From positions 1-64,000 of the forward strand of contig NZ_JYNN01000005.1 of assembly GCF_000934765.1 (NCBI RefSeq): 64,000 nt of DNA, read 5' to 3'. The notes under the pieces are model-generated. The model had not been told where the DNA came from. It ran no database searches and worked only from the letters and a program-made list of their open reading frames with translations. The number at the start of each line of letters is the position of its first letter. Positions within the stretch are counted from its first letter, which is position 1. Positions 1 through 8,167 of this stretch are shown here, piece after piece. A program made the position numbers and the translations under genes. This DNA is from Thiomicrospira microaerophila (GTDB lineage: Bacteria > Pseudomonadota > Gammaproteobacteria > Thiomicrospirales > Thiomicrospiraceae).

Positions 1-232
1 GATCAGAGAGTGCAAGCTTGTGTTTGATAATCAGTGCACCGATCACCAAACGTGCGGGTTTGGCGGGACGACCGCGTTTTTGATTGAGCTTGGCATAGTA
101 GCTTTGGGCGAAGTCATCCCATGGAATGCACTGTGCAAGTTGAACCCAGCGGTTTTGTGGATCAAGATCTGATTGGAAGGGCCAATCGAATTCGCTGAGT
201 GATAATTGGGTTACAGAGTGGTCTCGAATCAT
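1..232 (-). CDS. IS5-like transposase, N-terminal part (cut by window edge)
   Basis: An ATG at 232 opens an uninterrupted frame of 77 codons to the window edge. The translation contains the motifs LDPQNRWVQLAQCIPWDDF and RGRPAKPARLVIGALIIKHK. These match the N-terminal InsH/DUF772-type domain of IS5-family transposases, which usually read N-R-W-V-x-L-A-x-x-I-P-W-D followed by P-A-x-P-x-R-x-x-x-G-A-L-I-I-K. The catalytic DDE region is outside the window, so intactness cannot be judged. Confidence 0.75.
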   Translation of the reverse strand, partial: MIRDHSVTQLSLSEFDWPFQSDLDPQNRWVQLAQCIPWDDFAQSYYAKLNQKRGRPAKPARLVIGALIIKHKLALSD

Positions 233-340
233 TTTTGTGCACGCTTTTTTATATCTTGGGGCTGAAAAACTGTGCATTACTATACCACAAAAACAAGTAT
301 TTTTGTTTTAAAACAATGATTTATATTTTCTGAGCAGACT
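1..340. mobile_element. Edge of an IS5-like insertion sequence
   Basis: The window opens inside an insertion sequence whose transposase runs leftward out of the window. The right boundary is not certain. It must lie between the transposase start and the first RES-domain codons near 350, so about 300-350. I could not identify the terminal inverted repeat because the other end is outside the window. The element sits directly against a RES toxin gene that lacks its normal N-terminus. Confidence 0.55.
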
Positions 341-358
341 CTAATTAAAGAAAAATAT

Positions 359-832
359 TTGGCTGACCCCTTAAGTGCCGAAGGCGCGGCCAAGGTGGGT
401 GGGCGCTGGAATGCCGAAGGCACGCCTATGCTTTATACCAGCGCCAATGCCGCGACTGCAAAGTTAGAAATCTTGGCAGGTGTGAATGAATATGCCACAT
501 TGGCAGAATTTAAGCTGGTTTGCATCGAGATTCCGGATGACAACCTATATATGATCACCGTTGACGAGCTGGTTAATGCTCAAAAAACAATGGAAAGTAC
601 GCTGGCTTGGGATGCCGATATACGCCCGGAATTTACTGTGGACCTAGGTGAAACATGGTTCAGCAGCATGGAAACCCTGGCATTAGGCGTACCTTCAACA
701 TTAAGCGCCCATGATTACAATATTCTGATCAACACAACGCACCCAGACTTTAAAAAAGTCAAAGTACATAAAGTAACGAATGAAGGAATGAGTCAACGCT
801 TAGCCATACGACAAGAGCCTATTGGCCTTTAG
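359..832 (+). pseudogene. RES-domain toxin, 5'-truncated
   Basis: The translation starts ADPLSAEGAAKVGGRWNAEG and continues LYTSANAATAKLEIL. This is the conserved RES-domain core: the GGRWN arginine, the Y-T-S segment and the Glu of the A-x-L-E-x-L helix. RES proteins act as NAD+-degrading toxins and usually pair with an Xre/DUF2384 antitoxin upstream. Here the first roughly 15 residues, including the N-terminal Y-R-I strand with a conserved arginine, are missing. The frame is open only back to a stop at 317-319, and the first possible start is a TTG with no clear ribosome site. The IS5-like element lies where the missing 5' end and any antitoxin should be. Loss of activity is inferred. Confidence 0.7.
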
Positions 833-920
833 TCCGGCTGGCTCCTAAACGCCTGTTATAGAGGAAAACATCTGATATTGATTAGCGCCCCTAATCACAC
901 GCCTTCCTCCGTTTTTCAAA

Positions 921-2708
921 TCATGATTTCACATAGCGATCTACGTGACGCTGAAGCCAGAGCTCCAACAGTGCGCAGTGCCATAGTTTTGAGCCTTTGA
1001 TTGCGGTGAAGTTTTCTTCTGCTTCTGGGTTGGCTAATAGGCGCGCAATATAGTCTGGGTTAAATAAACGGCGCTGCTTCGCTGCCTCGCTGGTCAAAAT
1101 CGATTTCATAAACTCATAAAACTCGCCGCGCACATATTTTAACGCGGGCATCGGAAAATAGCCTTTGGGGCGATCAATCACTTCATCCGGTACGATGCCA
1201 CGCGAAATGCGTTTTAATAGGGTTTTACCGCCATCATCCAACTTTAATTCAGGTGGCGCAGACATCACCGCTTCCACCAACAAATGATCCAAAAACGGCA
1301 CTCTGGCTTCCAAGCCCCAAGCCATGGTCATATTATCCACGCGCTTAACCGGATCATCCACAATCAGCGTAGTAGAATCTAATCGCAACACCTGGTCTAA
1401 AAAGCTATCGGCACCCGGCTCGGTTAAACGGTCTTCAATAAACGCCGAGGTCACATCCTCTGTATGATAACGCGCATCGACCGTCTGCAACCATTCTTGA
1501 TGTGTGCGGTCAAAATAACGCGGCGCAAATCGCTCCAACGCACTGCCCTGCGCTTGTGCCATTTGTGGATACCAAAAATAGCCGCCAAAGACTTCATCCG
1601 CGCCCTGTCCTGACATCACCACCTTGACGTCTTTTGATACCTGTTCGGATAATAAATAAAACGCCACCGCATCCTGACCGACCATCGGCTCGGACATCGC
1701 ATCAATCGCCTCAGGCAAGCGGGGCAACACCTCGGCATTCGGCACAATATATTTATGATGTTTGGTTTGATAACGCTCAACCACTAGATCGGAATACTCA
1801 AACTCCGAGCCTTTTTCCTCTGGCGCATCTTCAAAACCAATCGAGAAGGTACGAATATCCTGCGCGCCGGCCTCGGCCAACAGCGCCACAATTAAACTCG
1901 AATCCAAACCACCAGACAATAACACCCCCACCGGCACATCCGCCGCATCCAAGCGTTTCATCACCGATTGTTTTAATAAATCATGGGTTAAATACAACCA
2001 GGCCTGGTTGTCTTTTGGCTGTTCTGGACGCTGTGCATTCAACGACCAATAACGTTTTTTAAACATCTGTCCATCCGGATTCACCACCAACCAATGACCG
2101 GGTTCAAGCTTGCGAATCCCCTTCAAAATCGTATGGGGCGCGGGAATCACCGCGTGCAAGGTCAATTGATGATGCAAGCCTACAGGGTCAATCTCGGTAT
2201 CGACGCCGCCCGCCGCTAGCAAGGCCTGGGTATTGGAGGCAAAACGTAGGCCGCCATCGACCTGCGCATAATACAAAGGCTTAATACCAAAACGATCTCG
2301 CGCCATCAACAACTGTTCGTGATGATCATCCCAAATGGCAAACGCAAACATCCCTTCAAACCGAGTGACACACTCCATCCCCCACTGGCGATAGGCTTTT
2401 AAAATCACCTCCGTATCCGAATGCGAGCGAAACACCTGCCCCAAACCGATCAACTCATCGCGCAAGGCTTGATAGTTATAAATACAACCGTTAAACACCA
2501 GGCTTAACTCTTGATCAATCATCGGCTGATGACCGGCTGGCGACAAGTCTATAATCGCCAAACGTCGATGCCCAAAACCGACTTGGTTTTGTGTCCAAAC
2601 ACCGCCATCATCCGGCCCACGACGTTCTAGCTCTTTGAGCATGGTATTGAGGGTTTGCTGGCTCGACACGCCACCCTGCCATAAAAATTCACCACAAATT
2701 CCGCACAT
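921..2708 (-). CDS. Asparagine synthase-like glutamine amidotransferase (AsnO-like)
   Basis: A 595-residue class II glutamine amidotransferase. Cys2 is the nucleophile after Met removal (MCGICGEF). The glutaminase domain spans about residues 2-190 (RRGPDDGG, FNGCIYNY, SDTEVILKAY). The synthetase domain carries the ATP pyrophosphatase loop SGGLDSS at 265-271. The linker HHQLTLHAVIPAPHTILKG and overall length resemble N-acetylglutaminylglutamine amidotransferase (AsnO) of the NAGGN osmolyte pathway more than classic AsnB. The Ngg ligase that usually accompanies AsnO is not adjacent, so plain asparagine synthesis remains possible. Reads toward the RES remnant; the upstream gene is 42 bp away. 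A perfect AACCAGGCCTGGTT lies inside at 1996-2009, encoding Asn-Gln-Ala-Trp. Confidence 0.85.
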   Translation of the reverse strand: MCGICGEFLWQGGVSSQQTLNTMLKELERRGPDDGGVWTQNQVGFGHRRLAIIDLSPAGHQPMIDQELSLVFNGCIYNYQALRDELIGLGQVFRSHSDTEVILKAYRQWGMECVTRFEGMFAFAIWDDHHEQLLMARDRFGIKPLYYAQVDGGLRFASNTQALLAAGGVDTEIDPVGLHHQLTLHAVIPAPHTILKGIRKLEPGHWLVVNPDGQMFKKRYWSLNAQRPEQPKDNQAWLYLTHDLLKQSVMKRLDAADVPVGVLLSGGLDSSLIVALLAEAGAQDIRTFSIGFEDAPEEKGSEFEYSDLVVERYQTKHHKYIVPNAEVLPRLPEAIDAMSEPMVGQDAVAFYLLSEQVSKDVKVVMSGQGADEVFGGYFWYPQMAQAQGSALERFAPRYFDRTHQEWLQTVDARYHTEDVTSAFIEDRLTEPGADSFLDQVLRLDSTTLIVDDPVKRVDNMTMAWGLEARVPFLDHLLVEAVMSAPPELKLDDGGKTLLKRISRGIVPDEVIDRPKGYFPMPALKYVRGEFYEFMKSILTSEAAKQRRLFNPDYIARLLANPEAEENFTAIKGSKLWHCALLELWLQRHVDRYVKS

Positions 2709-2750
2709 AGGATTCTCTTTTGATCAGTTAGTTTGGGTTATTTTACAGGT

Positions 2751-3386
2751 TTAATCTGTCTTAAACCAAGCCTTGATCATACTGGCACTCGGAACGCCAC
2801 CAGAATGGACGACTTGACCGTTTACCACGACCGAAGGGGTGGTCATCACACCGTATTTAGCGATTTCGGCAATATCTTCAACCTTTTCGAGTTGTACGCT
2901 AAGCCCTAGCGCTTGGGTGACCTTTTCAACCTGGTTGAAAGCGTTTTTACAATTTGCACAGCCGGTACCTAGAACTAAAATATGGTAGCTTTCAGCCTGA
3001 TTAACCGCTACCGCTTCCTCAGCACGACAGCTGGTTTTAGTATCACCGCCACTGCAACAGGCCTGGTTGGTTTTGTCAGAGGGCGTGTTATTGTGATCAC
3101 AACAAGCTTTGCTTTGTTGCTTTGCTACTTCTTGCTTTGCCGCTTGTTGCTTGGGCTGGCTTCCACAGCTACCGCCCGGACAACATTCACCGGTTTTAGA
3201 CAATTTGGATAGCATACCGGCTGGACAAAATCCGGTATAGGTCGCTTGCAAACCCATGACACCGGCAAACAAACTAATCCACAACCAACTAGGGCTGAAC
3301 AAATCAACCTGCCCCACTAAATGCGCAATCAAAATCGGCGCAATTACCATTAAGCCCATCAACCTTACCGCGATATTACCTTTCAT
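2751..3386 (-). CDS. DUF2892-type membrane segment fused to a thioredoxin-fold disulfide protein
   Basis: 211 residues in three parts. Residues 1-65 hold two hydrophobic segments and a short G-F-C-P-A-G motif like YgaP/DUF2892 membrane proteins. Residues about 66-125 form a cysteine-rich linker with three Cys-Cys clusters (CCPGGSC, CCDH, CCSGGD). The last ~80 residues match the small redox-active disulfide protein 2 family: active site GTGCANCKNAF, then the cis-Pro region VMTTPSVVVNGQVVHSG. It lies 24 bp downstream of a UPF0718 permease and is very likely cotranscribed with it. This pairing is known in arsenic/heavy-metal handling loci, so a metal(loid)-thiol role is inferred. The cysteine-rich insert is unusual. 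Confidence 0.75.
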   Translation of the reverse strand: MKGNIAVRLMGLMVIAPILIAHLVGQVDLFSPSWLWISLFAGVMGLQATYTGFCPAGMLSKLSKTGECCPGGSCGSQPKQQAAKQEVAKQQSKACCDHNNTPSDKTNQACCSGGDTKTSCRAEEAVAVNQAESYHILVLGTGCANCKNAFNQVEKVTQALGLSVQLEKVEDIAEIAKYGVMTTPSVVVNGQVVHSGGVPSASMIKAWFKTD

Positions 3387-3410
3387 CTTTTTCTCCTTAA
3401 AATTACAAAC

Positions 3411-4376
3411 CTATGCATAAATAAAATTAAACATCCAACCCACTAACACAAACGATACCGCTAAAATTACCACAAACCAAATCAGCGCAGGCCACTTAAT
3501 CACCTTACGCAAAATAATCAACTCTGGCAAAGACAAGGCGGCTATCGACATCATTAAAGCTAAGGCGGTACCAATCGGCACATCCTTGCCCAACATCGCC
3601 TCAATCACCGGAATCACGCCCACCGCATTCGAATAGAGCGGAATTCCCATTAACACCGCGGCGGGCACTGACCACCAGGCCTGGTTGGTTAAATTAGCTT
3701 CCACCCATTCTTGCGGCACATAGCCATGAAACAACGCACCGACCGCAATCCCCGCCAATACCCATTTCCACAAACGGCGAAAAATTTCTTTGACCTCGGC
3801 AACGGCATTCTGGTGACGTCCGCTAAACGACTTATCCACCACCCGCCCTTGCTGTCCTGCCGCCATTTTAATATCCCAAACATAGGATTCGACCCAGCGT
3901 TCGGTTTTCAACTTTTCCATAATCACTCCGCCCACATAAGCCACCACCAGGCCTGCGAGCAAATAAAGCATCGCCACTTCCCAACCTAGCAAATAGATCA
4001 GCATCACCAGCGCAATTTCATTAATCATCGGGCTGGCAATCAAAAACGAAAAGGTCACCCCCATTGGAATACGCGCTTCAACAAAGCCGATAAATAGCGG
4101 CACCGATGAACAAGAACAAAACGGGGTAATCGCGCCCAGCGTAATCGCCAAACTGCGCGCTAACCACTGTGGCTTGCCCTGCACAAACTCGCGCACCTTT
4201 TCCGGTGCGACAAATGCACGCAGCCAGCCCATTAGATAAATCACCAGCGCCAGCAAAAAGAAAATCTGCGCCACATCCATCACAAAAAACTGCACCGCCG
4301 CGCCCAATCGATCATCCGGCGACAGACCTAAAAGGTCATACGCCACCAAATCGCCAAGCTGCTCAAAAAGCTTCAT
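3411..4376 (-). CDS. UPF0718/ArsP-type permease
   Basis: 321-residue polytopic membrane protein. The motif PFCSCSSVPLFIGF around residue 85 is diagnostic of the DUF318/UPF0718 permease family, which includes ArsP organoarsenical exporters and YraQ. A second conserved half begins near LTNQAWWSVPAAVLMGIPLYSNAVGVIP, with 8-9 hydrophobic helices overall. It is the first gene of a two-gene unit with the thioredoxin-fold fusion downstream. Substrate is not determinable from sequence; an anionic metal(loid) thiol complex is inferred from the partner. An imperfect copy of the dispersed palindrome (ACCAGGCCTGGTT) lies at 3674-3686. Confidence 0.85.
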   Translation of the reverse strand: MKLFEQLGDLVAYDLLGLSPDDRLGAAVQFFVMDVAQIFFLLALVIYLMGWLRAFVAPEKVREFVQGKPQWLARSLAITLGAITPFCSCSSVPLFIGFVEARIPMGVTFSFLIASPMINEIALVMLIYLLGWEVAMLYLLAGLVVAYVGGVIMEKLKTERWVESYVWDIKMAAGQQGRVVDKSFSGRHQNAVAEVKEIFRRLWKWVLAGIAVGALFHGYVPQEWVEANLTNQAWWSVPAAVLMGIPLYSNAVGVIPVIEAMLGKDVPIGTALALMMSIAALSLPELIILRKVIKWPALIWFVVILAVSFVLVGWMFNFIYA

Positions 4377-4507
4377 AACCTATCTCCAATACAATTGCGC
4401 CCTACTATATCTGATTTTTCAAATACAAGCAAAAACAATCTTGAGCATTTGCGATTGTTTCCACATTCGATTACCATTGACTTTGTTTTATTTAGGGCCA
4501 ACCTACC

Positions 4508-4798
4508 ATGCTGATTCATGCTTCTCATATTCTCCAAACCTCAGAAAAAAAAGCAAAACGCCTAAAAGCGCGACTCGATGCGGGTGAACTTCGTTTTGAG
4601 GAAGGGGTTGAACGCTATTCGGACTGTCCATCGAAAGCACATCAGGGTGATTTAGGCTGGTTTGCGCCAGGGGTATTGCCACAAAAATTTGAGAAAGCAC
4701 TCTGGCAGGCCCCTCTCAATCAAGTCAGCGAACCCGCTGAATCGGAATACGGCTGGCATTTGTTTTTTGTCCACGCCAAGAGCGCCGCGCATGGCTGA
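4508..4798 (+). CDS. Parvulin-type peptidyl-prolyl cis-trans isomerase
   Basis: 96-residue stand-alone parvulin domain without signal peptide, so probably cytoplasmic. Typical motifs are present: ASHIL at the start, RFEEGVERYSDCPSKAHQGDLGWF in the middle, and a C-terminal segment with SEYGWHLFFV. Length and motif order match E. coli PpiC (93 residues). It would catalyse prolyl bond isomerisation in folding proteins. Its last codons overlap the start of recQ by 8 bp, which suggests translational coupling. Divergent from the permease gene. Confidence 0.9.
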   Translation: MLIHASHILQTSEKKAKRLKARLDAGELRFEEGVERYSDCPSKAHQGDLGWFAPGVLPQKFEKALWQAPLNQVSEPAESEYGWHLFFVHAKSAAHG

Positions 4799-6596
4799 TT
4801 GGATAGAAAGCCAAGCACTCGAAGTGCTCAAACGCGTTTTTGGTTATGCCGCTTTTCGCCCGCAGCAGTTTGAGATTATTCGTGATCTAGTAGAGGGTCA
4901 GGATTGTTTTGTATTGATGCCGACCGGCGGCGGTAAATCCCTGTGTTATCAAATCCCAGCGTTTTTACGCTCAGGCACAGCGATAGTCGTATCGCCATTG
5001 ATTGCATTGATGCAAGATCAAGTGGCCGCGTTACAAGCCAATGGCGTGTCGGCGCAAATGCTCAATTCCTCTCAAGACCCACAAACCAGCGATCATGTGC
5101 TGAATCTCTTGCACGCTGGCGAACTTGACCTGTTGTATGTCTCGCCAGAACGCCTGTTAATGAGCGGTTTTTTAGCCCAACTGCAAACCTTACCGATAGC
5201 ATTATTTGCCATCGACGAGGCACACTGTGTTTCGCAATGGGGACATCAATTCCGCCCGGAATACAGCCAAATTGGTGCGCTGCGTGAGCGCTTCCCGAAT
5301 GTGCCGTTTATCGCCCTCACCGCGACCGCCGACCACACCACGCAAGCCGACATTCTGCAACAACTGCATCTGCAGCAGCCACAGGTGCATCTCGGCAGTT
5401 TTGATCGCCCCAATATTCGCTATACCGTGGTCGAAAAACACCAGCCCTTTAAACAACTCCTCGATTTTTTAAAACAGCAAAAAGGTGAGGCCGGCATTAT
5501 CTATGCCCTTAGCCGTAAACGTGTTGATGAACTCAGCGCCAAACTACAAGCCGAAGGCTATAGCGTCGGCGCCTATCACGCCGGACTCAGCGCACAAACA
5601 CGCCATCAAGTTCACCATGACTTTCTGCATGATCAAGTCGATATCGTGGTCGCGACGGTGGCGTTTGGCATGGGGATTGACAAACCGAATGTGCGTTTTG
5701 TGGTGCATTACGATGTGCCCAAAAATATCGAAGGCTACTACCAAGAAACCGGGCGTGCTGGGCGCGATGGCTTGCCCTCACAAGCCTTGCTATTATTTGG
5801 CATGCAAGATGTCGTGACCGCGCGCCAGTTTGTCGAAAACGTACAAGACCCAAACCAGCGCCGGCTCGAAACCCACAAGCTGAACAGCATGGTGGGGTTT
5901 GCCGAAGCGCAAACCTGTCGGCGTAATCTGCTGCTCAACTACTTTGGCGAGAACAAACAACAACCCTGCGGCAACTGCGACATCTGCCTCAACCCGCCCG
6001 AACTATTTGACGCCACCCAAGCGGCGCAAAAAGCGCTTTCCTGTGTATATCGTCTAAACCAAGGGTTTGGGGCTAAACATGTGATCGATGTGTTACGCGG
6101 GCTCGACAACGAACGTATTCGCCAATTTGATCACCAGCAACTCAGTACCTACGGCATAGGCAAAGAGTACAGCGCCCATCAATGGAACAGCATTATTCGC
6201 CAACTGATTCATCTCGGTTATTTGTTTCAAGACCTACAACACTACTCGGTTTTAAAATTTACCGAACGCGCCGGTGCGCTATTAAAAGGTCAAGAAACCT
6301 TACAGTTGGCCATGCCGAAAAAAGAAACCGCCCGAAGCAACAAAAGCGCGAAAAAAAGCGCCAGCAGCCTCAGCGAAGAAAACCAGGTTTTATTCGAAGC
6401 ACTGCGTGCGCTACGCCGCCAAATCGCCGAGCAACAAAATGTACCCGCCTTTGTGGTTTTCGGTGACGTCAGCCTCATCGACATGGCACAAAAACGCCCG
6501 CAAACCGAAGACGACTTCCTCGAGGTCAGCGGCGTAGGCCAAGCCAAACTAGAACGCTACGGCGAAGCCTTCCTAACCCTAATCCGCGCTCAATAG
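4791..6596 (+). CDS. recQ: ATP-dependent DNA helicase RecQ
   Basis: 601 residues from the ATG at 4791. An open frame extends upstream inside the parvulin gene but homology starts at MADWIESQALEVLKRVFGY. Walker A PTGGGKS is at residues 44-50, the DEAH box at 142-145, followed by the RecQ-specific CVSQWGHQFRPEY loop. Helicase C-terminal motifs include VATVAFGMGIDKPNVRFVVH and QETGRAGRDG. The zinc cysteines lie in CRRNLLLNYFGE...CGNCDIC. The C-terminus carries an HRDC domain (LFEALRALRRQIAEQQNVPA). It is a 3'-5' helicase in recombination and fork repair. The start overlaps the parvulin stop by 8 bp. Confidence 0.95.
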   Translation: MADWIESQALEVLKRVFGYAAFRPQQFEIIRDLVEGQDCFVLMPTGGGKSLCYQIPAFLRSGTAIVVSPLIALMQDQVAALQANGVSAQMLNSSQDPQTSDHVLNLLHAGELDLLYVSPERLLMSGFLAQLQTLPIALFAIDEAHCVSQWGHQFRPEYSQIGALRERFPNVPFIALTATADHTTQADILQQLHLQQPQVHLGSFDRPNIRYTVVEKHQPFKQLLDFLKQQKGEAGIIYALSRKRVDELSAKLQAEGYSVGAYHAGLSAQTRHQVHHDFLHDQVDIVVATVAFGMGIDKPNVRFVVHYDVPKNIEGYYQETGRAGRDGLPSQALLLFGMQDVVTARQFVENVQDPNQRRLETHKLNSMVGFAEAQTCRRNLLLNYFGENKQQPCGNCDICLNPPELFDATQAAQKALSCVYRLNQGFGAKHVIDVLRGLDNERIRQFDHQQLSTYGIGKEYSAHQWNSIIRQLIHLGYLFQDLQHYSVLKFTERAGALLKGQETLQLAMPKKETARSNKSAKKSASSLSEENQVLFEALRALRRQIAEQQNVPAFVVFGDVSLIDMAQKRPQTEDDFLEVSGVGQAKLERYGEAFLTLIRAQ

Positions 6597-6597
6597 G

Positions 6598-6608
6598 CAG
6601 GCCTGGTT
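6598..6608. repeat. Partial copy of the dispersed palindrome (CAGGCCTGGTT)
   Basis: Eleven bases of the 14-bp family AACCAGGCCTGGTT, two bases past the recQ stop codon. The left arm is degenerate (GGCAGG). Confidence 0.5.
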
Positions 6609-6737
6609 AGCGGTTCTTGGGATCTGATAACCGATCAACCCTCGTTTTTTTCAGTGCTTGCTTACAAAACCCCTTGTTATTCGATGCATTTACTGCCAGA
6701 ATCAAACTTGTGTTTTTATTAGAATAAGGAGAAGCGC

Positions 6738-7235
6738 ATGGCGACGATTACATTGAAAGGCAATCCAATTGAAACAGTAGGGGAACTTCCAGCTATCGGC
6801 ACGATGGCGCCTGAAGCGGCATTAACCCAAGCCGATTTAAACGATATTTTATTAGCTGACCTGAAAGGGTCACGCTTGGTTTTGAATGTATTTCCAAGTA
6901 TTGACACCAGCGTGTGTGCCGCCTCGGTTCGCGCGTTTAACCAGCAAGCGGCACAACTCGATAACACCAAAGTGTTATGTATTTCAGCCGACTTACCCTT
7001 TGCGCAAGCACGATTTTGCGGCGCAGAAGGCATTGAAAACCTGATGATGCTTTCAACTTTTCGCCATGATGTGTTCGGTTCGGCCTTTGGTTTAACCATT
7101 AAAACGGGACCACTAGCGGGCTTACTCTCCCGTGCCATTATTTTGATCGATGAAACGGGTCAGATTATCTACACCGAACAAGTGCCTGAGATTGCACAAG
7201 AACCTAACTATAGCGCGGCGTTAACTTCACTATAA
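6738..7235 (+). CDS. tpx: Thiol peroxidase Tpx
   Basis: 165 residues, the usual length of the atypical 2-Cys peroxiredoxin Tpx. The peroxidatic cysteine is Cys60 in PSIDTSVCAASVR and the resolving cysteine is Cys94 in ARFCGAEG, equivalent to the E. coli Cys61/Cys95 pair. It reduces alkyl and lipid hydroperoxides with electrons from thioredoxin. Start supported by the AAGGAG site 8 bases upstream. Monocistronic by context: recQ ends 141 bp before, and a hairpin follows. Confidence 0.95.
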   Translation: MATITLKGNPIETVGELPAIGTMAPEAALTQADLNDILLADLKGSRLVLNVFPSIDTSVCAASVRAFNQQAAQLDNTKVLCISADLPFAQARFCGAEGIENLMMLSTFRHDVFGSAFGLTIKTGPLAGLLSRAIILIDETGQIIYTEQVPEIAQEPNYSAALTSL

Positions 7236-7259
7236 CTTCCCCTCCTTTTCTCAACTCGC

Positions 7260-7297
7260 CGAGCAACCAAGCCTTTATGCCTGTAGGCTAGGGTTGC
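7260..7297 (+). terminator. Imperfect hairpin after tpx
   Basis: GAGCAACC-AAGCCT and AGGCTA-GGGTTGC can pair around a short loop, 25 bases after the tpx stop. There is no run of T after it, so rho-independent termination is uncertain. Confidence 0.35.
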
Positions 7298-7350
7298 TTA
7301 GCTTAACCCCACACAGATTTTCTATTTGGAAAAAGTCTTTTTATATTTTG

Positions 7351-7361
7351 ATGATTATCAT
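7351..7361. promoter_or_regulatory. Possible Fur-like operator upstream of the YceI gene
   Basis: ATGATTATCAT is a perfect dyad (ATGAT-T-ATCAT) in GATGATTATCATTGTC, resembling half of a GATAATGATAATCATTATC Fur box. It lies 44 bases before the YceI start. Weak evidence based on motif alone. Confidence 0.3.
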
Positions 7362-7404
7362 TGTCTGACGAAAAATGTATCATGCAATTAAAAGGAGATT
7401 TACC

Positions 7405-7986
7405 ATGAAAAAACTAAAGGCGTTATTTATCGGTGCGGCGGCGGTGTTACTTGCGCCGTTTGCTCAGGCGCAAGCCACCACCTATGATATTGATGTGCCA
7501 GGGATGCACGCTTCGATTAACTTTAAAGTCAACCATTTAGGCTTTAGCTGGCTAGTGGGACGGTTTGATAAGTTTGAGGGTTATTATGTGCATGACCCCA
7601 AAAACCCAGCGAATGAAAAGGTTCAGGTCACGATTGATACCCGTAGCATCAACTCCAACCATGCCGAGCGCGATCGTCATTTACGCAGTGATGATTTTTT
7701 AAACGTACGTCGCTACCCTGAAGCGAAGTTCGTTAGCACTAGCGTGGTCAACCAAGCCGATGGCAGCAAATTGATAAAAGGCAACTTTACACTGAATGGC
7801 GTAACCCAGCCTTTAGAGATAGTCGCGACTAAAATTGGCGAAGGCACGGACCCTTGGGGTGGCTATCGTTCGGGTTTTGAAGGGTCAACCGAGTTTAAAA
7901 TGAAAGACTTTAATTTTAAACGTGATTTAGGCCCAGGTTCTGCAACCGTTTATCTGAATTTACATATTGAAGGTATTAAACGTTAA
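7405..7986 (+). CDS. YceI-family periplasmic lipid-binding protein
   Basis: 193 residues from the ATG at 7405, preceded by AAAAGGAG at ideal spacing. An upstream in-frame ATG at 7375 lacks a ribosome site and would place extra charged residues before the signal peptide. Residues 1-24 form a Sec signal peptide (MKKLKALFIGAAAVLLAPF...AQA). The mature part is a YceI lipocalin-like barrel: a NFKVNHLGFSWLVGRF strand, TIDTRSINSNHAERDRHLRSDDFLNVRRYPEAKF, and a C-terminal KRDLGPGSATVYLNLHIEG. YceI proteins bind isoprenoid quinone-like lipids; the physiological role here is not known. Confidence 0.9.
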   Translation: MKKLKALFIGAAAVLLAPFAQAQATTYDIDVPGMHASINFKVNHLGFSWLVGRFDKFEGYYVHDPKNPANEKVQVTIDTRSINSNHAERDRHLRSDDFLNVRRYPEAKFVSTSVVNQADGSKLIKGNFTLNGVTQPLEIVATKIGEGTDPWGGYRSGFEGSTEFKMKDFNFKRDLGPGSATVYLNLHIEGIKR

Positions 7987-8017
7987 GTAGTAGTGTCTAT
8001 TGCCGAGTGTGCGTGCG

Positions 8018-8121
8018 CTTCAGAGATTGCCGCGTCGCTACGCTCCTCGCAATGACCGTGACACACGGCGTGGGAGCGAGGTTAAATCTTCTCCCGTCAT
8101 CTCGGCGAAGGCCGGAATCTA
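8018..8121. repeat. Fragments of three dispersed palindromic repeats
   Basis: Three fragments lie side by side after the YceI gene. About 8020-8058 (GAGATTGCCGCGTCG...CCTCGCAATGAC) matches the inside of the 169-bp element at 61106-61274. About 8062-8086 (CACGGCGTGGGAGCGAGGTTA) matches part of the composite element at 10718-10922. About 8095-8121 (CGTCATCTCGGCGAAGGCCGG) matches the REP-like sequence at 56354-56380. Intact ends are missing. Confidence 0.7.
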
Positions 8122-8167
8122 TTGAGCTAGCCGGTACTTTCGATTACACACCATTGAGTGGCCTCTC

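Noticed and set aside
1634-2062. Open frame opposite the amidotransferase gene
   Set aside because: Low-complexity Pro/His-rich translation antisense to a well conserved gene; a shadow frame.
4662-4790. Longer RecQ start inside the parvulin gene
   Set aside because: The extra 43 residues are the parvulin gene read in another frame and have no RecQ homology.
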